The notes: generated by a model not told the origin, from the letters alone. 64,000 nucleotides of DNA from Unio delphinus (GCA_029339505.1 JAQISU010000003.1:16209001-16273000), one strand, 5' to 3'; counted from the stretch's first letter, positions 48,510 through 61,317 are shown. Program-made: numbers and translations.

Positions 48510-50525
48510 CAGTTGCAAAGGAGTTACTGATTGTAGTGCCTAAAATTACCCCCCCCCCCCTTAGCTCCAATGCGCATGCCCACAAAAAAATTTCAGTTCC
48601 AGATAGTTTACTGTTCTACACTTGATTAGCGAAACATAAAGTCAACAAAGGATATCCAATGAATCAATTATATATGTCAAACTAATTTTGTTCATACTAG
48701 GAGAATAATCAGATAATTAGATTCGGTGTCAATGCTTACATTATATCAGATAATTAAATATATACTTTCCATACTTTAAGAATGTAAATTAATTAAATTA
48801 AATACACTGTCCATATTTATATTATACCTGATAATATAGATTCATTATTCATAATTTCAGATACATTTGTAGGAACATTTCACCTTGCTCTCCGATTTTA
48901 AACATTTATTGAACATTTTTGGCTGCATAACTTTAAAGAAAACAGTCTCAACAATTTGCATTTTTGATATGTTGATATATCTTTCTTTCTCAGTTACTTT
49001 CGCAAGGCTGATAGTTCGTTTATAACACGAGTTAAGAAAGTTATAACACAAGCAGCTGATAAGTAATGCTAAATATTTTAAATCAGAAAAGTTTTTTTTT
49101 AAATTTTGAAAATGGAACAGTATATTAATGTACTCAGATGAATTAGACAAAGCTAATTACATTAGCTATCATAAAGGAGTGCTATTAATGCTGATGGAAT
49201 ATTTATTCATAGTTTGGGTGTAAAAATTGTACAGTATTCAGATTAATGACATTTTAACTTTTTCGTTTCATTTTCGTTTAGAGTTTTGAAACATCAAGTA
49301 TCGGACGGTACATCTAATAACTTTCAAATTCGCTGTGGTCTTTAGACAAGCTTTCTTATTGCCACCTGCAAATTCATTTAGAACAGCCTTCTAAAAATTA
49401 GATTATTTCTGTTTAACTTTCCTTGCATTAAAGATATAAGTTTTAAAAATACAATTATTTCATAGATTTCATCCCATTACTTTGGTTCATCTTTTAAATC
49501 AATATCAATCAACGTGACTGGATGTAAAATTGCAAACAGTATGATTTTTTTTAAAAAAGAGACTGCTTGTAAGAAAAAGCCATACAAGTCAATAATAAAT
49601 GGATACTCACACATATTCATCTTTGTTGTCTTTATCTATCAGTCACTCGTTCTATCTTAGCATCATATTATACTAATTTTTGACCTGAAGTATGTTTAGG
49701 TAATATACGTATGCGAACACATTTATTCGAGGGTATACATACCCAATGCACTAGATGAAATGTGACAGACACACATACAGACAGACAGGCAGATAGGTGA
49801 GAACCACATGTCATATACATGCATATTGTCTAACATAGATATTTCTCCAAATAATATACTCTAAATTTCCATCCGTTCAAGGAAATAAAATTAGAATATT
49901 CATCAAGGAGACTCGTACGTGCGCCTGTCTGTTCAAGCACGGATGACATTTGTGCATTTTGAAAGCAACTAAAGTTATTTAATGAAAAATATAATTAATA
50001 TTAATACAAATGCAACAGTCTAAATCAATAATAAAAGAACCTTAAAAAGTTAGAATTTTTTGTGTTGTCGTTCAACATCAACTTAATGCTATGATTTAAG
50101 CTGTAAAGAAAAATAAACATATTCTCAATATTCGTCAAGCGAGATAAATTGCAAGAAAATTTTTAAGCAGCGATACACTTTGCACAATCAAATCATACAA
50201 AACTAGTACATAATGTAGTAATGGAAAGATAATGAAGATCTGAACAGAGAACATTTATTTAAAAGCTGGCTGCAGCGCAAGTTAGTGAATAAAATTAAAG
50301 ATTTAACAACAGTTTATCAAATATTGATATATATTATTTTTAATACAGTGAGATATCGATCCTGCTTGCAAAATTTGAGCGGTTTGTCACATTTTCTTGA
50401 TCCACGTCTGCAGTCTTTAATTATTGAACTATTCGGAAGTTAGCTGCACCAATATGCCCTCTGGTGAGCTAGTAACCATGAAACCCCCTATATTGTTTCC
50501 AGCCAAAGGGCAGCTCCCCAGCGAA
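48510..50525. other. Unique AT-rich stretch with no recognised gene
   Basis: No exon or mobile element that I can support on either strand. Confidence 0.55.
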
Positions 50526-50529
50526 AAAA

Positions 50530-50978
50530 AGTTCTTAAGTTCATGAACGCTTCATGAACTTCATGAACTGTTCATGAACTGGTCGTGAGAAGTCAAATGT
50601 GTTCATGAACCCTTCATGAACTGTTCATGAACATCAGTTCATGAAATTCAAGTTCTTAAACTTTTCCTCAGAGTTCATGAACTGTTCATGAACATCAGTT
50701 CATGAAATTCAAGTTCTTGAACTTTTCCTCAGAGTTCATGAACTGTTCATGAACATCAGTTCATGAAATTCAAGTTCTTGAACTTTTCCTCCGAGTTCAT
50801 GAACATCAGTTCATGAAATTCAAGTTCTTGAACTTTTCCTCTGAGTTCATGAACTGTTCATGAACATCAGTTCATGAAATTCAAGTTCTTGAACTTTTCC
50901 TCTGAGTTCATGAACTGTTCATGAACATTAGTTCATGAAATTCAATTTCTTGAACTTGTACAAGTTCATGAACTATTA
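50530..50978. repeat. Palindrome-rich 61-bp tandem array
   Basis: Units start at 50673, 50734, 50795, 50845 and 50906 (61, 61, 50 and 61 bp). Each carries GTTCATGAAC once or twice, a perfect 10-bp palindrome, plus 'aagttcttgaactt', another inverted repeat. The shorter unit has lost one palindrome. Left-hand units are irregular. All palindromes fit TTCNNGAA. Confidence 0.94.
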
Positions 50979-50979
50979 A

Positions 50980-52090
50980 GTACTCCTAATAGGCAGTACA
51001 AAGAATATTGATATGCTACTATTTCTGAAGAAGAAAATTTCTATAACTTAATGTCTCCTTTGTAAATACAATTAACTTTGGACTTAGATGGATTAATTTA
51101 AAAGGGCTAAGACACATAATAAAGTTTTTCTAGAAAAATGTTCATTTGTTAATCCTTTTTTTCCAACACAGCTAAATAACTGACAACTTCCAATTTTATC
51201 CAGTTGTAAAAGACTTTGGTTTTATCTAGTCACATGAAATATTTTAGTTTTAGTACTTTTATTGGAGGAATTTATAGTCTGACAGTGTTGCCAAGTTATA
51301 AATGAAAACAAGGGTTTGCATCAGTGATCAAACTGTAAGTTTAATTTTGATAGTCACAAAAATATTGTTTCTAGTCAGACAAATTTTTTTCTTCTATGAT
51401 TTTATTTTTGCAGCCTGTTATCATTTGTCTCTCAGGTTCAGACCAAGAAAGGTTTGGAATCACTGATATTATTAATTTATCAATGTGAAGATTTCTGATT
51501 ATGTATAGTTTTTATTGCGTTTATCCCTTATAATAATTGTACTGCAAGAAATGAATCTTTAGATCATTTGTATTTGAAAACTTTCTAATGAGGCAAAATA
51601 ATTCTAAACCTCTTTCCCAATATTTTTTATTCTTGCTTGTATAAGTTTAAACACATAGATATATGTATTGCTTTCTAAACAAGTGATGTAATTATTACAG
51701 TTACTGTGTGTTTTGGTGGAATTAAAAAACAGGATCATTTTATTATCTTCATATTTTATTTAATGCAAGAAAATTGCTCATAATTTCAGTACAAAATATG
51801 CAAAATCAGCATTAAAGTCATAAATGCTATCAATGGCCAGTATGTATTGATATGTATTTCAATACAGACATGCCATACTGCAATATATTAAATACCTTTT
51901 TTCCTGGAAATACTCACCCCAAGTCACTATTGTCATAATGGTACTTTAAATGTGATATGTTTGTATTTAAGTGCTTGGCTGGGTTTTATCCACTCATTAC
52001 TACCTAAGATTCAGAAACTGAGATCTACATCTGTCACCAATACTGTAACCTTTAAAAAACAAAATATGGAATTTCACACAAATTTTCAAA
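50980..52090. other. Unique AT-rich stretch with no recognised gene
   Basis: Nothing supportable on either strand. Confidence 0.55.
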
Positions 52091-52728
52091 ATATTGTTTG
52101 GTTTGGTAATTTACAGCACAGAAGTAAAAGCATGCTACTTAGTGACAATGATATTGGGGGAAAGTGCCTTGCACAAGCAGAATAAGTGGCATCAATGCTG
52201 ACCTGAGCTGATCCCATGGTAAGATCCAGCGGGAGTCCAACACGCGGACAACAAAGCCACTTCAGCTCCTCAAACACGCCATGATCTGCAGTGGTGAATT
52301 GTATAATCAGGTAAAAACTTTACCAAAATAAGTGTATCACTGCTATTAATATGGCGGGTTGATGTTTAACAGCCATTTACACACAAAAGACTGTATCATA
52401 GTGTGGCAAACCGAGTCAAGCAGTCTTGCGCCAAGACAAAGCATGGTGACTGACCTGATCTGGTCTTGCTAGAATTCAAACATATACCCTTTAGCAATAG
52501 GAGTCAAGCATGCTAATCATACAACTATCTTTTCCCTGCAATGCATCACATACTGTAATACTTTTTCAGCTGAGACCTTTTTAATTTTCCAAAGAATACT
52601 TTATCTTAAAAATTTATATTTTAAGGGTCATGCTATCTTTTAACCTAATCTTTGTATTGTGAGCCTTTTTTAGGGGTACCTAAAAAAATTACTTGGCATT
52701 GTATGGCCAGGATTGTGCTGCTGTACCA

Positions 52729-52730
<2 letters not shown>

Positions 52731-52759
<29 letters not shown>

Positions 52760-52766
52760 CATACAT

Positions 52767-52835
<69 letters not shown>
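52731..52835. repeat. (ACAT)n(AC)n compound microsatellite
   Basis: About 54 bp ACAT followed by about 50 bp AC, at the position homologous to 45912-46181. Confidence 0.96.
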
Positions 52836-52990
52836 TAGAGTATACCTACTCATTGGTGTTGTTCCATCCATGTAAACTGAAAATCCACTATGTAAAGCTA
52901 TACTGCCAAATGTTCCTGTGCTTTAAAGACATTTTAGATATACTGAGATTAAGCAGTCATAAGACTACATGATTACTGGATACACAATTT

Positions 52991-53314
52991 TCACAGTGAA
53001 TTTACAAGCTGAAATCCTTTATTGGTGATTACTGCTAATTTCCTAGTCATACTATATTCCTTTGTTGTATGCAGGTATGTGTCATAAATATTGGCAACCA
53101 ACCAATTCCTAATAGTTGGCAAATCTAAAAGAATATTTTCAATCAACAATCCAGTTTGATCAAACCATTGCCCCATGTTCTTTGCATTATGTAACTTCTC
53201 ACTGAATGTATCCAATTGTTCTCCTGAAGCCTCGGATAACTGGATACTGTGACAAACACTGACAGAACAAGTTCCAATTAACAGCAATCTCAGAACAAGA
53301 CTCCAATAATTCAA
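52991..53314 (-). CDS. 107-codon ORF in block B, unidentified
   Basis: Starts MNYWSLVLRLLLIGTCSVSV, which looks like a signal peptide or membrane segment, followed by a mixed region containing LPTIRNWLVANIYDT. No family recognised. The homologous stretch of block B copy 1 (about 46310-46620) keeps partial similarity (NWWVTYIYDT) but is interrupted, which argues against selection on the protein. It may be a fragment of a mobile element or chance. Confidence 0.2.
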   Translation of the reverse strand: MNYWSLVLRLLLIGTCSVSVCHSIQLSEASGEQLDTFSEKLHNAKNMGQWFDQTGLLIENILLDLPTIRNWLVANIYDTYLHTTKEYSMTRKLAVITNKGFQLVNSL

Positions 53315-54965
53315 CTTGAGATTTTGCTGAGCTTGTTTCTAATATATGTCAACAATTAGGCTTGGGTTTAGAAATCTATCTATTCATCTAGTGTCCTTGT
53401 CCCAGGGCTGAGCTCCTTTTTATATTAAGAATGGTATATCACTGTTTACTGTTGATTCAATTCAATAAAATACAACACCGTATTCATCCAATGTGAATCC
53501 CATGCTTCGTGATAGGCCTACCCCAAATTTTTACAACATTTTAGCAAGTATTTACTCATTTTATATGGTAAGCCTGCCCTTACGTTTTGAAAAATTTATT
53601 TAGGCTCATCTTAAAACAAGTATATGCATGTACAGAGTACTTGCAAAAAGAATTAAATGGGAGAGAATGGAATAATCATAAACAAATTAAAAGACTATAT
53701 AGTTAATTCATCACACTTACCACACAGTAAGACTGAATTTTATATCTAGTTTATGAAATCTATTTAATAATTTCTAGATTTTGCATGTTTTAATTGTGTG
53801 ATCTTACTACATGTACTACTTAGTAAGTAATGACTATTTAAAGAGAGTGCAAAAATTAGCTGAAGAACTAATCTACCCTTGAGACCTTCATACAAAGGAA
53901 CCTATTTCAATAAGAAATGAACACATATATACACACATACAAAGTAGCATGTACATTTATTTTTGACATTATAATACTTTCTTTCCTTTCATGAGATGAA
54001 TACTTGCTCATACACACTAAAGCCACATCTTGTAATGGTTTTATTAAAAAAGAGTGCTAAAATGAGTCAAGATATTTCTGGGGTGAGGTATCTTATTTGG
54101 ACAGGTTGCTTCATTTTCAAATATTGAACACATTATAATTCAAAACAATTATTTCCATGCAAAGTGTAAGTAGAGAGCACAATGTAAATGTTGAACTACA
54201 GTCCATTAAATACTACAATGTTTAACCATTTAATTAATATGTACAAATTACTTGACATAACCAACAAGTCAAACTGATGCAATGCTTGACGTGGCTCTTC
54301 ATCTGCAATGTTTGGTTCTTTTCATGAAAGTTAAAATATTTAATGAAAACAAGTTAGGTTTTGAGAAAAAGCACACTTCAGGAATACATTTTACTTTTGA
54401 ATGTGTTATTTAGTAAATGCATCACTCAAAATGTTATTCACACTTGTAAGCACAAATGAAGACTAACCATGAAAAGGTACAGTGTCATGATGGCAAGATT
54501 TGTATTTTAAAAACAATGGGGTTCTTCTGTTGAAGTCCTTGGATGGATTTTAATGGCACTATCAACTCATTATTGACTGTATCATAATGTAGCAAATGGG
54601 ATCCATCACTGTAACCTATATTCCATCAACACCAAATGATGGAGAATGCTAAGATTAAATTTTAAGAGGCTGCTGAGGTCCTGACTCATGGAAGCAACCC
54701 TCAGAGATTAATTAAGTTGGGGGTGGGGATGGGGTTAAAAAGTTCCATTCTTACTGGTAATTAGACTTGTCCTTGTAACATCAACTCCATAATGACTGAG
54801 GCAGGGTTAATCATTATACATGGTCTAGATGGATAAAAGAGGACTGTTTCATTATTTTGTGTACCATGGAATTTCCTTTCTGAGTCTGGCTGATACCTAA
54901 GTTGAATTATTTGCCATTAGTAACTGGTAGTCCTTCCATAATCCCATTCATTCTAAGAACCTTAC

Positions 54966-55119
54966 CTTTCAAACTAGTTGATTTAGTGTTAAACTGCACT
55001 TTTACATCTTTCTTTTTTAATACTTTATTGACATAAGCTGTATTTTTTGTCAAGTTGTATTCCTTTGTTCCATGCTCTGTTTTGTTATCACAATTCATGA
55101 TAGACTTAAGCAGGTGGTA
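54966..55119 (-). CDS. Strong exon candidate, gene unknown (possibly TRAK 5' region)
   Basis: The minus strand has an excellent acceptor (TGTCCCCTTTCTTTAG before 55119) and donor (AAAG|GTAAGG after 54966) enclosing 154 nt. The open frame runs from the first base and ends in phase 1. It contains ATG at 55098 with A at -3, giving MNCDNKTEHGTKEYNLTKNT and a Lys-rich continuation to TSLK. Just upstream of the acceptor the frame meets a TAG, so it is either a start exon with spliced 5' UTR or an internal exon. Phase 1 would fit the 29960-30019 exon, but 25 kb separates them and the peptide is not recognisable as TRAK. Confidence 0.35.
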
Positions 55120-55929
55120 CTAAAGAAAGGGGACATATGTAGCTTTACAAGAATATCAACTAATGAAGACTTTCTATGTGAGTTAAAAATACATTTGAAA
55201 AATATCTTTTAGACCAAATATGTTTAGGCAAAGAATTGCCAGTACTGAGTCCAAGTTTGTATGGACCTTTTACTTAAAAAATCTGGCTGAGATAATAATA
55301 AAAAAAAGAATCCAAGCAATTAACAAGAAAATCATTCAGGTGAAAATGAAAACATTCTTCCAGGTTCAATGACTTAAGAAATATACACCTATAGACATGT
55401 ATACATTTCTGAAAATTGGGACATGAGTGAGTACAACACATAAATGGAATATAAAAGTACAACCCAAAGCATTTTCAAGTGCTGTTTGTCAGAAATATGA
55501 TATATCTAATCACCAGTTTTGATTTGGGTAAAAACTAATGACAAAACAGTACTGCTAGGTGTGGTGGGTGGAGTTTGGAGGACAGGGTTTTGTGGCATGG
55601 GAACAAAATAAAAGTAGATCTTTCTTATGACCTCTACTTTGATACAGTAACTAATTTAGTTCTATAAATTCATCATTTTTACTTGCATGGAACCAATCCA
55701 TGAAAATGAATTAAACAACAAGACCAGAACCAAACAGCTTTTCCGAGTTTCTGGTTAAAAGGGAATTGCATTTGCACAACGACTTGAGTGACATGTGACA
55801 TTACAACTGAAGATTAGACTGCTAATAAAAAACTTGTAATATTGGTAATTAAGATTATAAATTGATAAATCAAATATTCTGATGTTTTTTCTTTCTCATT
55901 CGAGACATTAATCAATGTACTCGTAACCA

Positions 55930-56095
55930 TTATAACTTGGTTGGTAGAGCATCACGCTCATAATTGAAAGTTGTAGAAGGACAGTGTACTTGGCCATGCC
56001 AGACTAGGTGGGCTGCCTCTGCGTGTCGATGGGAAAGACACTTAGCTCCCAGTTCCTTGGCATGATATAGTCAACAATGTGTTAAAGCGGACAAT
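55930..56095 (+). mobile_element. Possible decayed tRNA-derived SINE (third type)
   Basis: 'aacttggttggtagagcatc' resembles a tRNA D-arm/A box and is followed by 'gggaaagacacttagctcc', a phrase similar to the 24.0-24.2 kb repeat units. No clear B box or target duplication. Confidence 0.35.
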
Positions 56096-57022
56096 ACAAC
56101 CAACAAAACTCCCAAAATAATTCAAATGATGCATCATTATGCAATGAATATTTAAAAGTTACTTTATAATGGAGTAGCTACCTATCTCCATACTGATTGG
56201 TCAAAACATATTGAGTGCAGGTCAAATATAATTTACCGGAGTAGGCCAGTAACCTTATGATGATAAATACAGTAAACACTGTTGCATTCTCATATTTTTC
56301 TCTCTTGGAATGTTCAAGTTTAATTCCCTAGTCCAAATCCCTAACTTCTATGCACTTCAGCAGCTTTGTTTTATAAAAGTTCTTTTGTTACAACATTTAA
56401 CTGGTTATAGCATTTGATTTGTGTGATCTGCTGCCCTCCCCCTTCAATATTAGCTCATTTTTTAAAAATCTTTTATGAAATGATGCACCAAAACCAGAAA
56501 AATAATAGAACTCTTTTAATAATTAACTAAGGCATAAGAATATGGGTGCATGATAATCACACATATTTTTATAATTGGTAATTAACAAAAGCCTAGGTAA
56601 CAAAGATTTGAAAATAACACCTCATTCAAAATTGGTGCTTTAGAATCAGGATTTGTTCATTTGATGCAATTAAATCACGAAAAGAAATGTTTTTGTTAAC
56701 TAAATATTAAAAAAATATCCTTTAGCGATCATTCTATAACCATATGTTGACTAACTGAGCATCACTTTAATTAAGTAAATCTTGTGTTCATTTTGAATTT
56801 TGACTGCTGTCAAAAAAGAAAAAGCAAGCTAAAATAACCTGCAGAAAAAAAGCTGGGAAATTACAAAATAATTGGAACTTTTGTGTAACTGTGAAAAAAA
56901 TCATGGGTGCAACTGTTTCTGGCAAAATGGGTCCAGTATGTCGTTTTCTTGGATTTATGATAGTGACACTGTAACATCTGCTATACCAATGATGATATTG
57001 CTTGTTAATTAGTGATTATCAG

Positions 57023-57166
57023 GAAGTAACCAATGTTTCTGCTAATGGAAGTGTCATGGATGATGATGATTATGATTTAGTACCATCTGCTGCTGTACCC
57101 AAAGCCAGAGAGATTCTAGCTAACATAGCGGACAGACATAAGACTGTACCTTTTAACTCAGTCTGA
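57023..57166 (+). CDS. Terminal-exon-like ORF, unidentified
   Basis: The plus strand has a possible acceptor (GTGATTATCAG before 57023), then 47 codons beginning EVTNVSANGSVMDDDDYDLV and ending DRHKTVPFNSV before TGA at 57164. The composition is protein-like: an acidic stretch, then an amphipathic KAREILANIADRHK helix. An AATAAA lies 48 nt after the stop (57214-57219). No partner exon upstream was found and I do not recognise the protein. Alternatives are a processed pseudogene remnant or a chance ORF starting at the internal Met. Confidence 0.35.
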   Translation, partial: EVTNVSANGSVMDDDDYDLVPSAAVPKAREILANIADRHKTVPFNSV

Positions 57167-57213
57167 CACACCCGATGGATATTCTTTATGAGCATGTCAC
57201 TGTAAAATATATC

Positions 57214-57219
57214 AATAAA
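57214..57219 (+). terminator. AATAAA polyadenylation signal candidate
   Basis: Canonical hexamer 48 nt downstream of the stop of the 57023-57166 ORF. In AT-rich DNA this hexamer is common by chance. Confidence 0.3.
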
Positions 57220-57627
57220 AATATGGATGACTATTGACAATTTCTTTCCAATGTCATCAATAACTGATTACTTTACCAGTCATGAATGAAACATGTTTCT
57301 GCATAAAAGAAAATTTTACAATTCATTGGCTGGTATAATTAAATATATGACGATACTTTCACAGATGGTAAAACATTTTTGTCCTCATAATAACATATAT
57401 TTATACAAATGTACGTTAAATTTAATTACCATTACATGCAAGTTCCAACAGTAATCATACCAGTAAGAATTGTTGACTACTAATGTCATCAGCATAGACA
57501 GGTACATAAATATTTTTAAAAATATAAAATATAAAATCAGATCTAACATTTCTCAGTTATAACTTTTGCAAAATCCCAATTCCCTGTGAAATGTTTATGA
57601 ACAGCCGGTACTAGTAATGACCACTTA

Positions 57628-57629
<2 letters not shown>

Positions 57630-57681
<52 letters not shown>
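57630..57681. repeat. (AT)n microsatellite
   Basis: About 51 bp of AT dinucleotides. Confidence 0.97.
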
Positions 57682-57689
57682 CATGCACA

Positions 57690-58754
57690 AGCCAATCTAG
57701 GTCTATGCACATTGCAAGAACTAATAACTATAAACAACACAGACTCTGATCTGTTGGTGCATTAAACAGATAAACATCCATGTTATTTGCAATTGGATTT
57801 AAATGTATTTTGATCCAGCTTGTATGCAAGCATATATGTTTCCCCGTTAACCTCATTTGTGCATCAGTGACACTCAAAGTTTTAACCTGACCATCACTTG
57901 TGACATCAACATTTGCTTTTTGCTCAGTATGACCCTATGTTCTGAGAGATGAAGGGAATTTTGTACTCTCAATCTTTCACCTCTAGTGAAAATGCTGTAT
58001 GTGAGTATATAAGGTAAACTCTAACCTGTACATGGAGTAACCTCAAATTCATACTGAAGTACAATACTGTCTCATTTCATGGATGTGTGCCAAAATTAGA
58101 TAAACCTTTTGGAAGGAATACAAATCTATTGAACTTGTTGACGTCATATGTACAGATATTAAAATATAATTCCTTTATGCACATCGGCAAAGCCACTTTA
58201 AATATTTAAAGTACATCCCAACCATAGCATTTAACTAAAATAAATATTATAACACTGCTTGAACAAACATTTACATCCTTTATACCAGACCAGCACCTGG
58301 GGGAGGGGGGGCAACCATGGCACATGTCGGGCCTGAGCTAGATAGGCACATATACGCACATATTTGAAACACGAAAGGGGCCCAAACTCTGTCAGCTGCC
58401 TGGGGCCCAGAATTTCCTAGGTGCGGGCCCGTTTATACTTGGGTAACAGAAGTGTTGTGTTTATAAATTATCACATCCAGTATTTGTCAATCTCAATTTC
58501 CCATTACATTCAAGGTTTTTTTCTTCCAAATGATTCTTACCAACAGCACAATGAATACACAATTAGCTTGATCCTTAATGTACTAGTAACTTAATTTGAA
58601 TTAACCCGATAGTCAAATTCTAACCTGCACCCTTTTTGTTGCAAGTCAAGTTAATTACCCACCCATCCACTATAACCCCAGATGATAAATAACATATTTA
58701 TAGAGATAATGTAAAATAAAATATAGCTTTTATTTATCAGGGTCAAACAAAATA

Positions 58755-58847
<93 letters not shown>

Positions 58848-59620
58848 TATAGCTTTGGGCTGCTAGATGGCAATATACACCTTTCCCTCAAAAACATAAA
58901 CACCATGATTGAGAAGGCAAGGACCTCTGCAAGATTAAGAAAGGGAGGGACATCAATAGTGACAAGCCTGGGGGATTTAAAATGGTTGAATACTGAAGTT
59001 TACAATTACATTCTAATAATTATCAAAAGCCTTTTTCTAATGAACGTTTGCTTTTCTATATAAATTACATTTATTTTCAAGATAACAAATCTGAAAGATC
59101 ATTAAAAACAACTCTTAAAAAGTTTTCAATGCACATCACATGTATCCCAAAGAAATGTGTTATACCAGTTCTTTTCCATGTTGATGCGAATACAAGTGTT
59201 ATTGTTGTTTTGAAGTCAAAGGTAGATAATTTTTATTATAAAGATGAACACTTATTTCAATGAATAACATCATCAAAACTCTATATACAAAAATTATTGA
59301 TTGATCAGTAAAATATGGATACACAATTTCTACTGATTCCTTAGCAAACCTAAGAATGTCAATTTGGGAATTTTAATTTCAATACATTAAAATTTGGACT
59401 CTGCTTCTTGGTTCCCTTCAATTCCTTCATCACATTTGTGAATGAGCAGCACATACTAATATTTACAAGTGTTTGATTCACCAACAGAAACAAGTCGAAA
59501 TGATCATGACAATGATGGTTAATTCTTATGCTGCATGGATCTGTATGCCCCTAAACCTTTTTTATTCAGTCCCTTATTTGTTTTGATACTAAGACATTAC
59601 AAAACAGGTCCAATTTTAAC
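57690..59620. other. Mostly unique stretch with no recognised gene
   Basis: Apart from the 58756-58844 microsatellite I see no supportable feature. The plus-strand frame at 58845-59063 (KARTSARLRKGGTSIVTSLG) was noted but has no splice or family support. Confidence 0.5.
58756..58844. repeat. (CGCA)n(CA)n compound microsatellite
   Basis: About seven ACGC units then a long AC run. Confidence 0.97.
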
Positions 59621-59624
59621 TAAT

Positions 59625-59760
59625 TGTTATTGTTGTTGTTGTTGCTGGGTTTAACACCATTTTTCAGCACAAGATAAGCTATACATGGCGGCCACTCGCC
59701 AGCCAGTAATAATGATGTAGGAAGAACCCAGGAAAAACATAGGAAGGAACCAGTGAAATT
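59625..59760 (-). mobile_element. SINE family 2, partial copy
   Basis: (GTT)n followed by 'gctgggtttaacaccatttt' and 'tacatggcggccactcgcca'. It stops before the tRNA-like head. Confidence 0.82.
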
Positions 59761-60479
59761 AACTACATATATTCAGTAAGTCAGTGATAAAACATAACAG
59801 GCACTTAATTAGATTTCGCAAAATCGCTGTGGCATTTAATTGGCACTTTTCAGGTTTGAACACAAATGGGCATATTGCATTTATGATTAAAATGAAACGG
59901 AATTCAAACTGAACCTAAAAACTTAAACATTAATTTTTTAGAAGACTATTTAGCCTGGTATTTATTTCTTAACATGTTGCCACCAGTTGGCATTACATGT
60001 ACAAACATTTAATTTATTAAGATTTTGCTTTTATTTACAGTGTTTTGATTTTCTGCTGTTTATTATTTATTAGAATTCAACAAAATTATATGACTTTATT
60101 TAAAAACTGAATTTCATTATAATGTAAATTAACATTTCTGGGCACAAACCATAATTTTTGATGATGAAGTCGAGAAAACTGAAGTTTCATTAATAAATAT
60201 TTCTTTTGATTTTTATTTAAATTCAGGAAAGAATGAATTTTTTAAAATATATTTCCTGTAAGAAAATATGGGATCCACACCTGTTCCCACACATGTGGGT
60301 ATGCTGATTATCAGGGCACACTTAATTAAGGGAGCAGTGTTTTATCAACTGTAACACAATTTTTCATAACACAAATTGTTGACACCATGTCTGTTATTAT
60401 TCCTGAGTTGAATGATTCTCAAATTAACTACTGTGGCAGCCAAAATGGATGTAAGACACTGTGGCTGCCATTCTGGATG

Positions 60480-61310
60480 TAAGACATTGTGGCAGCCATT
60501 CTGAATAAAAGATCAGCACATTTGTTATTCAGGACAAAACTGGACACCATTAGATACTTATTCTAAAAGCCCTGTTTTGATATGACTGTCCACACATGAT
60601 TTCCAAATTGATGATTGTGGCAGCCATATCAGAGATCAAATCTGCATCATGTTCATTGAGACCCATCCAGATATGGCAGTTATTCTGGTGAAAACTTCAT
60701 GTTGTTTGACTTTCAATTGAAAGTTGTTGTTGTTGTCCGGTTTAAGACCATTTTTCAGCACACGATAGGCTACACGTGACAGCCAGTATTAATAGTGGAG
60801 GAAGAACCAGGGGAAAATCGCTGGAAAGAACCACCGACTCACGAGAAGCTACTAGCAACTTTCTCACATACCCACATTGGCCAAATCTGAGACTCAAACC
60901 AACACAGACAGAGGTGAGATGGATGTGATCCATAACGGTGAGCGCTTTTGACCACAAGATTTTCAAGATGGCCACCATGGTGGCCCTACTTAACGATAGA
61001 TTGGGTCCATTTTCATTTACTAACAAGTATACATTATAGGAAGTCTTCTGGTAAGAATGTAATAATATTATATAGGAGTAGTGATAACATTTTTAAGATG
61101 GTCACTTTGGCAGCCATATTGTATCAGCATAGTTCTTATTTAAAAACAAATTTAAAACCAGAACAAGTATTCTACTGAAAATGCCATACAGATGTGACCT
61201 TTCATTCTGCAGGAGTAGCAATAACAAGATTTTCAAGATGGCTGCCATGGTGGCTATATTTTACGTCAGATCAGCACTATTCTGATTCAGACTCAACTAG
61301 ACAATGTAAG
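60480..61310. repeat. Dispersed repeat family R3, copy with nested SINE
   Basis: Recurrent 'gcagccattctggat', 'gattttcaagatggccacc' and 'ttttcaagatggctgccat' phrases link it to the other R3 copies. The SINE at 60723-60956 lies inside it. Confidence 0.6.
60723..60956 (-). mobile_element. SINE family 2 copy
   Basis: 'ttgttgttgttgtccggttt' at the tail end, 'cagcacacgataggctacac' in the body and 'gtgagcgcttttgaccac' at the head end. Confidence 0.88.
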
Positions 61311-61317
61311 TCTTATG

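Larger units (their letters stand above)
52095..54200. repeat. Duplicated block B, copy 2
   Basis: Paralogue of 44985-47370 in the same orientation, with its own ACAT/AC microsatellite (52731-52835). It lacks the SINE found in copy 1. Confidence 0.88.

Noticed and set aside
55930..56000. tRNA gene suggested by 'ttggttggtagagcatc'
   Set aside because: No matching B box or acceptor stem; more likely a decayed SINE.
58845..59063. Plus-strand ORF with KARTSARLRKGGTSIVTSLGD
   Set aside because: Looks slightly protein-like, but begins in a CA microsatellite and lacks splice sites, homologous family or polyadenylation context.
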